A stretch of DNA of 64,000 nucleotides from Thermococcus celericrescens (lineage in GTDB: Archaea > Methanobacteriota_B > Thermococci > Thermococcales > Thermococcaceae): NCBI RefSeq assembly GCF_001484195.1, contig NZ_LLYW01000004.1:1-64000 (forward strand), read 5' to 3'. The position numbers were made by a program, and so were the translations under genes. Position 1 is the first letter of the stretch, and each line of letters opens with the position of its first letter. The notes under the pieces were generated by a model. The model worked only from the letters and a program-made list of their open reading frames with translations, ran no database searches and had not been told where the DNA came from. This document shows, piece by piece, positions 42,749 through 50,876 of this stretch.

Positions 42749-43738
42749 ATGGGGACGGATATGAAAAAGAGCTACCTGCGATCACTTCTTGTGGCTTCGA
42801 CGCTTCTGATAATCATTTTATTGATGATTTCTGGTGCGCTTATTAAAAAGAACCGACTTTACCCCGGGGATGTCAGGGAATCGATAGTTGTAGACGGGAT
42901 TGAAAGAACATTCATTCTGCACCTGCCGCCCAGCGGTCCGGCCAACGGGTCTCTCCCACTTGTTATTGCACTCCACGGGGGAGGGGGAGACGGCTTTGAC
43001 ATGGAGAAACTCACGGAGAGCGGACTTAACAGGCTTGCCAACGAGAACGGCTTTATCGTAGTATATCCAGATGCCATAGGGAAACACTGGAACGACGGGA
43101 GGAACCTCTCATGGTACAGATCCCACAGGGAGAATGTGGACGATGTTGGGTTTATTGAGGCCATCATAGACTACCTGATTGGGAACTACGGTGTCGATCC
43201 CAAGAACGTCTTTGTGGTGGGAATGTCAAACGGGGGGCTGATGACTTACAGGCTGGCCTGTGATATACCGGAGAGACTGGGGGCCATAGCTGTCGTCGGT
43301 GTTTCCATGTCTGAAAATCTGTACAAAGACTGTCCCTCTGGGCTTCCAGTCCCGATTTTGATAATTCTGGGCACGGACGACCCCCTAGTGCCCTGGAACG
43401 GCGGAGAGCTACACCTCGGTCCCGTCAAGCTCGGAAGGGTCGTTTCCATTAATGAAACCATTGATTACTGGGTGGAGCGGAACGGATGCACAAACACCTC
43501 AGAGGGGGAGTATCTTCCCGACAAGGGGCCCGGAGATGGGACGGAGGTCTGGAAGGAGCACTATTTCAACTGCAGGGAAGGGGCTGAGGTGGTCTTTTAC
43601 GGTATTGCTGGAGGCGGCCATACTTGGCCCGGCGGTTATCAGTACCTCCCCGAGAAGATCGTAGGGAAGACGAGCAGGGACATCGACGCCAACCGTGTGG
43701 TCTGGGAGTTTTTCAGGAGGCATCTGCATGGTGCATGA
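42749..43738 (+). CDS. LpqC/PHB-depolymerase-like esterase, membrane-anchored or secreted
   Basis: An alpha/beta hydrolase of 329 residues with an N-terminal signal-anchor helix (residues about 8-30), so it acts outside the membrane. The catalytic triad is visible: Ser160 in VGMSNGG, Asp210/211 in GTDDPLVP and His291 in GGGHTWPGG. The oxyanion-hole segment ALHGGGG also fits the LpqC/feruloyl-esterase family. The substrate could be an ester in plant or microbial polymers. A TATA box (CATATACTTT) lies about 25 bases before ATG 42749, so the transcript may be nearly leaderless; ATG 42761 is an alternative. Confidence 0.88.
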   Translation: MGTDMKKSYLRSLLVASTLLIIILLMISGALIKKNRLYPGDVRESIVVDGIERTFILHLPPSGPANGSLPLVIALHGGGGDGFDMEKLTESGLNRLANENGFIVVYPDAIGKHWNDGRNLSWYRSHRENVDDVGFIEAIIDYLIGNYGVDPKNVFVVGMSNGGLMTYRLACDIPERLGAIAVVGVSMSENLYKDCPSGLPVPILIILGTDDPLVPWNGGELHLGPVKLGRVVSINETIDYWVERNGCTNTSEGEYLPDKGPGDGTEVWKEHYFNCREGAEVVFYGIAGGGHTWPGGYQYLPEKIVGKTSRDIDANRVVWEFFRRHLHGA

Positions 43739-43915
43739 ACCTTCTTTGAACATCCACACTCACGTCTTGGGGTTGTAAAGTGCAGGCGTTTTGCTCTGAT
43801 CCTTTTCATTTTGGAAGGAATAAGGGTTAATAACACGTTCGACTAACTACCCCTATAGGTCACTCGACGAGTTCTTCTCATTTTTTCCCGTTTCGTGGCT
43901 AAAGGCGTGATAACT

Positions 43916-45754
43916 ATGAAAGTGAAAAAACTTGCAGGCTTTGCCCTGCTTTTAAGTGTTGTAATGCTAGGTGCGTTCATTTCGGGGTGTATAGACCAGG
44001 GAAACACAACCGGAACGGGCACAGCTCCGAAAGAAACAACCACGACAACGACCACCAACCCCACAACCACTACGACAACACCAAAGGAAACCGCAACAAG
44101 CACAACGCCCAAAGAGACCTCCACAAGCATCCCAACGGAGACGAACCCCCAGTCCAGCTGGGAGGCCGATGAGGAGAAGCTCAAAGGGTTGATTGAGCTC
44201 TACGACAGGGAAATAGCCGGTGCAAAGGAGAAGCTCAAAAAGCTCGGCCTCGAGCTGGAAAGCCCCGAGATCGAAAGATGGGATAAGTCCGCTGAGGTTC
44301 TCTCGGAGATGGCCGCCAACGAGAGCGACGTTGAGAAGAGGGTCTACATCCTCCAGAACCTAGCGGAGTTAAAGTACTACGAGGCCCTTAACATGAAATC
44401 CCTTGTGGGAGTCGGTGCCGTCGAGACCGCCTACTGGGAGAACGCCAGCAACGGAGAGCTGATAACGGACTTCTACAGCATGCGCGGCGAGTTCATCTAC
44501 ATTTCAAACGGCGAGATATCAAAGCTGGGCCGCGAGGAAATGGTGGAGAAGATGATGGCGGTTAGGGGCTACCGGATGGAGGGCCTTGAGATATACCACA
44601 TCGGAACCGGAAGCACACTGAGGGCGATCCGCGAGGGCGGAAGGACGATTGGAGCGGGCCAAATTTACCCGTCAATAAAGCTCTACGCCAAGAGCGGCAT
44701 GGAGATAAAGGCCCCGGCCGGGGACTTTGGAGTTTTGAAGGTAGTGGATCCCAACACGGGCGAGACAGTTATGCAGATAGCTCCAGATGAAAGCGGAGTT
44801 TACACAGTTCCGCCGATCAACACGACGCTCCTTGGAATAATAGACGGCGAGTTCTGCTACAGGCCACTGCCCCACGACAACCACTATCTTGAGCTACTGG
44901 ACGTCCAGGACGAACCCCTTGACCTTGACCGGGCGATATGCAATTTGAACGCCCAGATAGCACCATTTGTCTTTGAGCCGACCGACAGCGACACCGGGCC
45001 CTACGACCCCACCCCGATGGAGGATCTCTACATTATGCCCGGCCAGTACACGATCACGGCGATTTCAATGAAGGCGGACCTCAAACAGCTGGCTGAACAG
45101 CTCGTCAACCTGAATATGGCAGTTGGGAGCACTCACTTTGAGACAAAAGATGCGAAGAGGGCCCTCGACGCCTTCCAGAGCGCCGTAACCGGGCCTTCTC
45201 TGAAGGCCTCGATGCAGACCCCAAGTGAGCTGTGCTCGTGCACAATCAGTCCTCTCCTCGACGGGATATTCATGGACAAGTTCGGCGAGAAGCCCTTCGG
45301 CGAGCTCCCGGACGCGAGGGTCGTCAACATCACCTTCGGAAACGGGCCCTTCATCCCCCTCCCGGTGGAGAAGGCTAAAAACGTTAGTCCAGATGTCATG
45401 ATTTACGCCATAACCGACGCGAAGGGCAGGACCACCGTGATAATTGGCGATCCGGGGGTTAAGGAGGCGGAGCTTGGGGAGGTCGAGCCGAGGTTTGCAT
45501 CCATGGCCCCAAGCACTGGGAGACTTGCAGCGGACTACCTCGACAGGGTCTTCCTCGAAGTTTACGCGGGCAGGAATCCCCAGACCGGCAAAGAAATCAA
45601 GGTAATCGCCTTCAAGGTTCTCAACACCGATGGAACCGTCGGAATCAGGGCGACTGCCTTCATCGAGGACGGCCGGGTTGGCGTAGTCTCGCTTCCCCCA
45701 AGCGGAACCCGGGAAAGGAAGCTCTCAAACTCGGAGCAGACGGGCGAACGATGA
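43916..45754 (+). CDS. Thr-rich lipoprotein of unknown function
   Basis: A 612-residue extracellular lipoprotein. A signal peptide ends in the lipobox FISGC, and the mature protein begins with a 45-residue linker rich in Thr, Pro, Glu and Lys that is probably O-glycosylated. A helical region (residues about 80-160) precedes a large folded domain. No catalytic motif is recognised. ATG 43916 follows GGCGTGAT. A perfect hairpin terminator follows at 45765. It may be a solute-binding or surface-structural protein, but nothing in the sequence or its neighbours decides this. Confidence 0.8.
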   Translation: MKVKKLAGFALLLSVVMLGAFISGCIDQGNTTGTGTAPKETTTTTTTNPTTTTTTPKETATSTTPKETSTSIPTETNPQSSWEADEEKLKGLIELYDREIAGAKEKLKKLGLELESPEIERWDKSAEVLSEMAANESDVEKRVYILQNLAELKYYEALNMKSLVGVGAVETAYWENASNGELITDFYSMRGEFIYISNGEISKLGREEMVEKMMAVRGYRMEGLEIYHIGTGSTLRAIREGGRTIGAGQIYPSIKLYAKSGMEIKAPAGDFGVLKVVDPNTGETVMQIAPDESGVYTVPPINTTLLGIIDGEFCYRPLPHDNHYLELLDVQDEPLDLDRAICNLNAQIAPFVFEPTDSDTGPYDPTPMEDLYIMPGQYTITAISMKADLKQLAEQLVNLNMAVGSTHFETKDAKRALDAFQSAVTGPSLKASMQTPSELCSCTISPLLDGIFMDKFGEKPFGELPDARVVNITFGNGPFIPLPVEKAKNVSPDVMIYAITDAKGRTTVIIGDPGVKEAELGEVEPRFASMAPSTGRLAADYLDRVFLEVYAGRNPQTGKEIKVIAFKVLNTDGTVGIRATAFIEDGRVGVVSLPPSGTRERKLSNSEQTGER

Positions 45755-45764
45755 AAATGTGAAG

Positions 45765-45790
45765 GGAAATGGTCGTCCATTTCCTTTTTT
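45765..45790 (+). terminator. Hairpin with T-tract after the lipoprotein gene
   Basis: GGAAATGG (45765-45772) and CCATTTCC (45777-45784) pair perfectly around a 4-base loop and are followed by six T. This is the form of a bacterial intrinsic terminator. Archaeal termination mainly needs the T-tract; the hairpin here is unusually clean. Confidence 0.75.
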
Positions 45791-45822
45791 CATTATCTTT
45801 TCTACAGTAGCAAATGCATTTA

Positions 45823-46222
45823 TCATGACTGCAGGTGCTCCTCCTTCTCCTTCAGCTTCTCCCTCACCTCGTCCCTTATCGGTTTAGTGCCTTTGCGTAC
45901 TTCTGCAATGTCTTAAAGAGCCGCTCGACCCTTTCGGCATACTTCTCGTCCTTGAGTTCACCGTTTTCAAACAGCTCGTCCACGTTGTAGAAGAGCACCT
46001 GCCCAACGGGGAGCATGCGGTAGTTCACCGTGGCCAGCCTTAGCTCCTGGAGGAGCCTGACTCCGCCGGTTACCACGGAGACGGTCACTATTCCCACCGG
46101 AAGGGCCTCGTACTCGTCGAAGATAGTATCAAGCAGAATCTTAAGCTCGCCGGGATAGCTTCCGTTGTATTCCGGAGCCACTATGAGAAGATTGCCGTTC
46201 CGAGAACTATCTTGACCTTCAC
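45823..46222 (-). pseudogene. NADPH-dependent FMN reductase remnant with internal deletion
   Basis: The gene begins at GTG 46222 (KVKIVLGTA, the flavodoxin-like phosphate loop), then jumps directly to LLIVAPEYNGSYPGELK in a different frame. About 55-60 residues that separate these motifs in SsuE/NADPH-FMN-reductase family proteins are missing. At the 3' end KALNR-stop (45876) would become KALKPIRDEV...HLQS with one more A, ending at 45823. With one deletion and two frame changes it is a pseudogene. It is divergent from the peroxiredoxin at 46362. Confidence 0.8.
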
Positions 46223-46326
46223 ACCATCACCGGGAAAGGTTCGTCCCCCGATTATTTAAATTTGCCCTTCAAATCGAAAACAGTTAAAGTTCGAAACTTC
46301 CCATTTTGTTAGGCGAACCTTTTTAA

Positions 46327-46342
46327 ATTAGGAAGTCCTAAT
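46327..46342 (+). promoter_or_regulatory. Operator-like palindrome at the peroxiredoxin promoter
   Basis: ATTAGGA-AG-TCCTAAT is a perfect inverted repeat that begins at the end of the TATA element TTTTAAAT (46321-46328). It contains TTAG-N6-CTAA, the spacing of DtxR/IdeR-type metal-regulator boxes, also present before the FTR1 permease at 47164. Iron-dependent control is inferred. Confidence 0.6.
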
Positions 46343-46361
46343 ACTTGACGGTGATATCGAA

Positions 46362-46931
46362 ATGGTAAAGGTTGGAGAAGTTGTCCCAGATTTTGAGGCC
46401 GATGCATACTTCCCGGAGAAGGACGACATCGGAAAGCTGAAGTTTTCTGACTATAAGGGCAAGTGGGTTGTTTTAGCTTTCTACCCGGCGGACTTCACCT
46501 TCGTCTGCCCGACGGAGCTTGAGGAGCTGGCCGACTACTACGAGGAGTTCAAGAAGGAGGGCGCCGAGGTAATAAGCGTCTCAACGGACACTGCCTACGT
46601 TCACAAGGCCTGGCACGACGCTTCCCCGGGAATAAAGAAGATAAAGTACCCGATGCTCGCCGATCCCGCCGGCAAGGTCAGCAGACTCTTTGGAACCTAC
46701 ATCGAGGACGAAGGCGTCTCCTGGAGGGCAACCTTCATAATCGACCCCGACGGGAAGGTCGTCCACATGGAGATGCACGACCTCAGCATAGGCAGAAGCG
46801 CTAAAGAGATCCTCAGGAGGCTCAGGGCTTCAAAGTACGTACGCGAGCACCCTGGAATGGTCTGTCCGGCGAGCTGGGAGCCGGGTAAGGAGGCCCTCGA
46901 AGTCAGCCTTGAGCTGGTCGGGAAGATATGA
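46362..46931 (+). CDS. 2-Cys peroxiredoxin (AhpC/Prx type)
   Basis: Reduces hydrogen peroxide and organic hydroperoxides. The 189-residue protein has the peroxidatic site FTFVCPTE (Cys near residue 50) and a resolving cysteine in GMVCPASWEPG near residue 168. It is shorter than the 216-residue archaeal 1-Cys-like Prx6 group and fits the bacterial AhpC-like 2-Cys class. ATG 46362 follows GGTGAT. Promoter and operator are clear upstream (46321-46342). Confidence 0.93.
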   Translation: MVKVGEVVPDFEADAYFPEKDDIGKLKFSDYKGKWVVLAFYPADFTFVCPTELEELADYYEEFKKEGAEVISVSTDTAYVHKAWHDASPGIKKIKYPMLADPAGKVSRLFGTYIEDEGVSWRATFIIDPDGKVVHMEMHDLSIGRSAKEILRRLRASKYVREHPGMVCPASWEPGKEALEVSLELVGKI

Positions 46932-47196
46932 TGAACCTTTCCATTCTGTAAATTTTTATCCCGTCTTTTTGCCAGAATGGAGTCAAGTTTTTGTTCCTTT
47001 TCACAGATTTGAGAAGTTCGGTTGGTTTCCGCATCAAGTAGTGTTCCCTTCGAACCCTCTCGGTTTGACACGTGGCATATTCCGTTGAGGATAGGGGATG
47101 TTTTCCGTCCATTTTACGAAATTTCGATTTGGCAAAAATAAGACTCATAAGCCATCCTAGGAATTTTAGATTGACCTAAAAATTGGAGGTGAACCC
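46932..47196. other. Gene-free stretch before the iron permease
   Basis: About 265 bases without a supported gene. It holds T-rich stretches after the peroxiredoxin stop, a perfect decamer palindrome CGAAATTTCG (47117-47126), a TATA-like AAAAATAAG (about 47132-47140) and the operator described at 47164-47181. I see no RNA gene in it. Confidence 0.5.
47164..47181 (+). promoter_or_regulatory. DtxR/IdeR-like operator of the FTR1 permease
   Basis: TTTTAG-ATTGAC-CTAAAA is an inverted repeat with 6-base arms and a 6-base spacer. It sits about 25 bases downstream of the TATA-like element and 6 bases before the ribosome-binding site GGAGGTG. The TTAG-N6-CTAA core matches iron/manganese-responsive DtxR-family boxes, which would let iron repress the permease. 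The regulator itself is not in the window. Confidence 0.65.
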
Positions 47197-48054
47197 ATGA
47201 GCGTTGGCGCTTTCCTCATAACCTTCAGAGAGGCCCTTGAGGCGGCCATAATAGTGGCGATAATAATCGCATATCTGAGAAGAACCAACCGGGCGAACCA
47301 GATAAAGGACGTATGGATAGGCACCGCTCTGTCGGTTGGCGTCAGCGTCCTCCTTGGAATAGGAGTGCTGAAGTTTTACGGCGGTCTTGAGGAGACCGAG
47401 CTCTTCGAGGGCATAGCCTCGTACCTGGCCGTGATAGTCCTCACGAGCATGATATACTGGATGGCTACCAAAGGCAAGGACATCAGGGCGGAGATAGAGA
47501 GCAAGGTGAGCAGGTCGATAGGCCCCCTGGCGTTGATAGGATTTACTTTCGTCGTAATCTTCAGGGAGGGCCTTGAGACGGTTCTCTTCCTCACGCCCTT
47601 CATGACCCAGAACCTGGGCGGGACGCTTCTCGGCCTCATCGCCGGGTTGGCAGGGGCGCTCGTGCTGGCCTACCTGATATATGGTGTTGGAATGCGCATA
47701 GACCTGCGGAAGTTCTTTTACTTCAGCTCGATACTGCTCGTGTTCGTAGCGGCAGGCCTTGCAGGTTACGGAACGCACGAGCTCATCGAGTGGGCTGAAG
47801 AGGAGGGCTACTCACTGGGCTTTCTCGCTAGCACCGCCTACGACCTCGGGATTCCGAGCGAGAGCGTCTGGCACCACAAGGGAGCCATCGGCTCGGTCTT
47901 CGCGGTGCTCTTCGGATACTCCGTGAGCATGGAGTGGGGCAGAGTGCTGGTGCAGTTTGGATACCTCATAACGGCCCTCTACCTCGTGCTCAGGGCCTAC
48001 GGCAAGGGGTCGGTACTGAACCGGGAGAAAAAGGCCGCGAAGAGTGCGGTCTGA
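47197..48054 (+). CDS. FTR1/EfeU-type iron permease
   Basis: High-affinity iron permease of the FTR1/EfeU/OFeT family. The 285-residue protein has seven hydrophobic helices and two RExxE iron-binding motifs, REALE at residues 11-15 and REGLE near residues 123-127. A C-terminal domain with GYGTHELIE follows. No multicopper oxidase or EfeO-like partner is adjacent, so the iron form it takes up is unclear. ATG 47197 follows GGAGGTG. Confidence 0.92.
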   Translation: MSVGAFLITFREALEAAIIVAIIIAYLRRTNRANQIKDVWIGTALSVGVSVLLGIGVLKFYGGLEETELFEGIASYLAVIVLTSMIYWMATKGKDIRAEIESKVSRSIGPLALIGFTFVVIFREGLETVLFLTPFMTQNLGGTLLGLIAGLAGALVLAYLIYGVGMRIDLRKFFYFSSILLVFVAAGLAGYGTHELIEWAEEEGYSLGFLASTAYDLGIPSESVWHHKGAIGSVFAVLFGYSVSMEWGRVLVQFGYLITALYLVLRAYGKGSVLNREKKAAKSAV

Positions 48055-48119
48055 TTTACTCATTTTTGACCCGCAATGAATAAAAAGGGTGAAATTGATT
48101 TCACTCTTGGGTGTGAAAA

Positions 48120-48503
48120 ATGAACGTTAGGGATTTCATGAAAATAGCGCTCGTTGGCGCGAGCCCAAACCCCTCAAAGTACGGCAACATAATTCTGAGA
48201 GACCTCGTCGGTAAAGGGTACGAGGTCCTCCCAGTGAACCCGAAGCATGAGGAGATCGAAGGCCTGAGGTGCTACCGCAGTGTCCGGGAACTTCCCGGCG
48301 ATGTGGACGTCATAGTTTTTGTCGTCCCGCCTGCGGTGGGGCTGGGCATAGCAAAAGAAGCCGTTGAAGCGGGCTTCAAAAGGCTCTGGTTCCAGCCCGG
48401 TGCCGAGAGCGACGAGATAGCGAGGCTCCTCGATGAGAAAGGCGTTGAGTACGGCTTTGGGAAGTGCATAATAGCTGAGACAACGTGGACGAGCTGGGGG
48501 TGA
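48120..48503 (+). CDS. CoA-binding domain protein (YccU-like)
   Basis: A 127-residue Rossmann-fold protein of the CoA_binding family. It has VGASPNPSKYGN at the N-terminus (the nucleotide/CoA loop), VNPKHEEIEGLRCYRSV and VVPPAVGLGIAKEA, all conserved in YccU-like proteins. Function is unknown; binding of CoA or a related nucleotide is inferred. It is followed 4 bases later by a DUF302 gene in the same direction, so the two are co-transcribed. Confidence 0.87.
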   Translation: MNVRDFMKIALVGASPNPSKYGNIILRDLVGKGYEVLPVNPKHEEIEGLRCYRSVRELPGDVDVIVFVVPPAVGLGIAKEAVEAGFKRLWFQPGAESDEIARLLDEKGVEYGFGKCIIAETTWTSWG

Positions 48504-48507
48504 TTGG

Positions 48508-48885
48508 ATGGAGTTCTACTATGTCAGACGCTTTGATGAGGACCTGGACTTCCTCTGGGAACGCTTCAAAAAGAGGCTGGAGGAGGCCGGTTTCCTCCTC
48601 ATAGGGGAGCGCATTCCCGTCGCCATAACCGAAACGGAGGACGGCATAATAGCGGACTACCACCTGCTGTTCATCTGCCACAGCGAGCTTGTCGAGGAGC
48701 TGGTCAAGATAGCCCCCAACATAGGCGCCCTACTTCCATGCACCGGCTTTGGCTACCGCACCGAGAACGGTAACTACCTGGGGGTTACACTGCCCAGCGT
48801 GGCCTGGAGGATAGCCGGCGAGAGGGTCGTCGAGCTGATGAAGCCTATGGAGGAGCAAGTGAAGGGGATCATTGACTCTCTCTGA
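48508..48885 (+). CDS. DUF302 family protein
   Basis: A 125-residue DUF302-like protein with HLLFICHSELVEEL and IGALLPCTGFGYRTENG in the positions of the family's central strand and the LPC-containing loop. ATG 48508 follows GGGGGTGATTGG. It is the second of three DUF302 genes in the window and is co-transcribed with a CoA-binding protein, upstream of the mercury-type cluster. Confidence 0.8.
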   Translation: MEFYYVRRFDEDLDFLWERFKKRLEEAGFLLIGERIPVAITETEDGIIADYHLLFICHSELVEELVKIAPNIGALLPCTGFGYRTENGNYLGVTLPSVAWRIAGERVVELMKPMEEQVKGIIDSL

Positions 48886-48979
48886 TTTTCACTTTTGTTT
48901 ATGTCTCCGGTTTTTAGTTTTCATTCTGGTAAGGATAAGCCCCATAAGCTTTCCCTCTTAGCTCCTATTGGTGATGGAA

Positions 48980-49186
48980 ATGACCGAAGTCGTGTTGAAG
49001 ATACCGAATATGAGCTGCAAGCACTGCGTCATGAGGATAGAGAAGGCCATAAAGAGCGTTGGAGCTGAGGGGAGGGCCGACCTCGAGACCAAAACGGCCG
49101 TGGTCGAGTTCAACCCCGGAAAGGTCCGCCTGGAGGAGATAATCAAGGCCATTGAAAGGTACGGCTACGAAGTGGAGGTGGCCTGA
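48980..49186 (+). CDS. Heavy-metal-associated (HMA) protein, CopZ/MerP-like
   Basis: A 68-residue ferredoxin-like metallochaperone with the metal-binding MSCKHC near residues 12-17. The YGYEVEVA C-terminus is typical of HMA domains. There is no signal peptide, so it is cytoplasmic. It probably carries a soft metal ion (Cu(I), Hg(II) or similar). ATG 48980 is chosen because GGTGAT precedes it by four bases. Its stop is followed at once by the ATG of the YHS/TRASH protein, so they are coupled. Confidence 0.92.
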   Translation: MTEVVLKIPNMSCKHCVMRIEKAIKSVGAEGRADLETKTAVVEFNPGKVRLEEIIKAIERYGYEVEVA

Positions 49187-49423
49187 ATGCCGATTGACCC
49201 CGTCTGCGGAATGGAGGTTGACGAGAACACCGGGCTCAAGGTCGAGTACGGCGGGAAGGTCTGCTACTTCTGCTCCCCTGGGTGCAAGGCGGAGTTCGAG
49301 GCGAACCCGGAGAAATACATCGGAATGGAGAGTATGGGACACTCCCACCACTCCCATGGAGGACACACCCACTCCCGCCACGGGCACGGCATGAGGCACC
49401 GCCGGGGCGGCTGCCACCACTGA
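49187..49423 (+). CDS. YHS/TRASH-domain protein with His-rich tail
   Basis: A 78-residue protein. The first 45 residues form a YHS/TRASH-type metal-binding domain (DPVCGMEVDE, then VCYFCSPGCKAEFEANPEKYIG). The last 30 residues contain about ten histidines and end in GGCHH, a likely metal reservoir. In Sulfolobus the TRASH protein MerH accompanies mercuric reductase, and the same pairing occurs here with the reductase at 49465. It is translationally coupled to the HMA gene. Confidence 0.9.
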   Translation: MPIDPVCGMEVDENTGLKVEYGGKVCYFCSPGCKAEFEANPEKYIGMESMGHSHHSHGGHTHSRHGHGMRHRRGGCHH

Positions 49424-49464
49424 GGCCAGCCATTATTTTTCCTTTGTGTCTGGAGATGCTTAGC

Positions 49465-50862
49465 ATGAAAAACTACGATTTTCTCATCGTCGGCGGCGGT
49501 GCCGCCGGATTCGCCGCGGCTCTAAAAGCTAACGAGCTTGGAGTGAAGACCCTCATGGCCAACAGGGGGCCGATAGGAGGAACGTGCGTCAACGTCGGCT
49601 GCGTCCCGACGAAGTACCTCTTAACGGCCCTCGAGCTCAAGAGAAGGGCCCTCTTCAGCCCCTACCTCGGGCTTGGCTTTTCTATGGATGAGTTCGACTT
49701 CGCCAAGCTGGTGGAGGGAAAGGATAAGCTCGTGGAAACCCTGAGAAAGGAGAAGTACGAAGACGTTCTTCAAAGCCTCGAACACGTTGACTACGTGGAG
49801 GGCTCCGCCAGGTTCGTCTCGGAAAATACGGTGGAAGTAAACGGGGCCAGAATAGGGTTCAAAAAGGCCCTCATAGCTACCGGCTCGCGGGCGAGGGTTC
49901 TCCCGCTGAAGGGGCTGGAGGAGGTTAGGGACAGAGTTCTCACCCACGTCGAGGCCCTGAGCCTCAAAGATCCCCCCGATTCCGTCGTGGTCATCGGCGG
50001 AAGAACACAGGCCCTTGAGTTCGCCCAGATATTCGCGAGGGCCGGGAGCAGGGTCGTGCTCCTTCAGAGGAGCCTGAGGATAATGCCTGACGCCGAGCCG
50101 GAGCTTGCGATAGAGCTTGAGGACATTTTGAGCGAAGAGGTGGAGATACACACGGAGGCTCTCCCTGAGGGGCTGAAACGCGGAGAGAATGGGGTTCTGG
50201 TTGAGGCGACCGTTGGTGGGAGGAAGAGAACCTTCGAGGCTGAATATCTGTTCTTCGCCACGGGCAGGGTCCCGAACACGGAAAACCTTGGCCTTGAAAA
50301 CCTCGGCGTGAAGACCGACGAGAGGGGCTTCATAGTCGTGGACAGAACAATGAAAGCTGGGGAGAACGTTTACGCCGCGGGTGACGTGGTCGGGGAGCCC
50401 ATGCTTGAGACGGTGACCGCAAGGGAGGGGTTCATCGCTACCACCAACGCCCTTGAGGGGAGGGGAATCGGGATGGACTACTCGGTTGTCCCGAAGGTCG
50501 TCTTCACCGACCCCCAGCTGGCGAGCGTTGGGCTGACCGACAGGGAGGCCTCGAAGGCAAGAAGGTGCCTCTGCAACACCGTTGAGTTCTCGAGCGTCCC
50601 GAAGGCAAGGATCCTCGGGGAGGAGCGTGGATTAATGAAGATGGTGGTGGACGACGAAACCGAGAGGATCCTCGGGGTTCACATCTTGGCGCACAACGCG
50701 GCGGAGATCATCCACGAGGCGACGATGATAGTGAGGAACAACATGGCCTTGGATGAGGTGATAGAGACCCTCCACGTCTTCCCGACGATGAGCGAGGCGA
50801 TAAAGCTTGCCGCACTCTCCTTCAAGGGAGACGTATCAAAGATGCCGTGCTGTGCGATGTGA
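49465..50862 (+). CDS. merA: Mercuric reductase-like flavoprotein disulfide reductase
   Basis: FAD/NAD(P)H-dependent disulfide reductase of 465 residues. It has the FAD motif VGGGAAGF, the active-site disulfide C41-VNVG-C46, the second nucleotide site VVIGGRTQALEFAQI and AAGDV near residue 310. The C-terminal vicinal pair C462-C463 in PCCAM is the hallmark of MerA and absent from lipoamide dehydrogenases. It lacks the N-terminal HMA domain, which is supplied by the separate HMA gene at 48980. Reduction of Hg(II) to Hg(0) is inferred; another soft metal is possible. Confidence 0.85.
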   Translation: MKNYDFLIVGGGAAGFAAALKANELGVKTLMANRGPIGGTCVNVGCVPTKYLLTALELKRRALFSPYLGLGFSMDEFDFAKLVEGKDKLVETLRKEKYEDVLQSLEHVDYVEGSARFVSENTVEVNGARIGFKKALIATGSRARVLPLKGLEEVRDRVLTHVEALSLKDPPDSVVVIGGRTQALEFAQIFARAGSRVVLLQRSLRIMPDAEPELAIELEDILSEEVEIHTEALPEGLKRGENGVLVEATVGGRKRTFEAEYLFFATGRVPNTENLGLENLGVKTDERGFIVVDRTMKAGENVYAAGDVVGEPMLETVTAREGFIATTNALEGRGIGMDYSVVPKVVFTDPQLASVGLTDREASKARRCLCNTVEFSSVPKARILGEERGLMKMVVDDETERILGVHILAHNAAEIIHEATMIVRNNMALDEVIETLHVFPTMSEAIKLAALSFKGDVSKMPCCAM

Positions 50863-50876
50863 GGACAGCCTTTCTT

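Noticed and set aside
46289-46297. GTT-N3-AAC, the core of the SurR redox-regulator site, upstream of the peroxiredoxin
   Set aside because: Only the six-base core is present, without the extended GTT at the proper spacing, and it is far from the start; chance matches are common.
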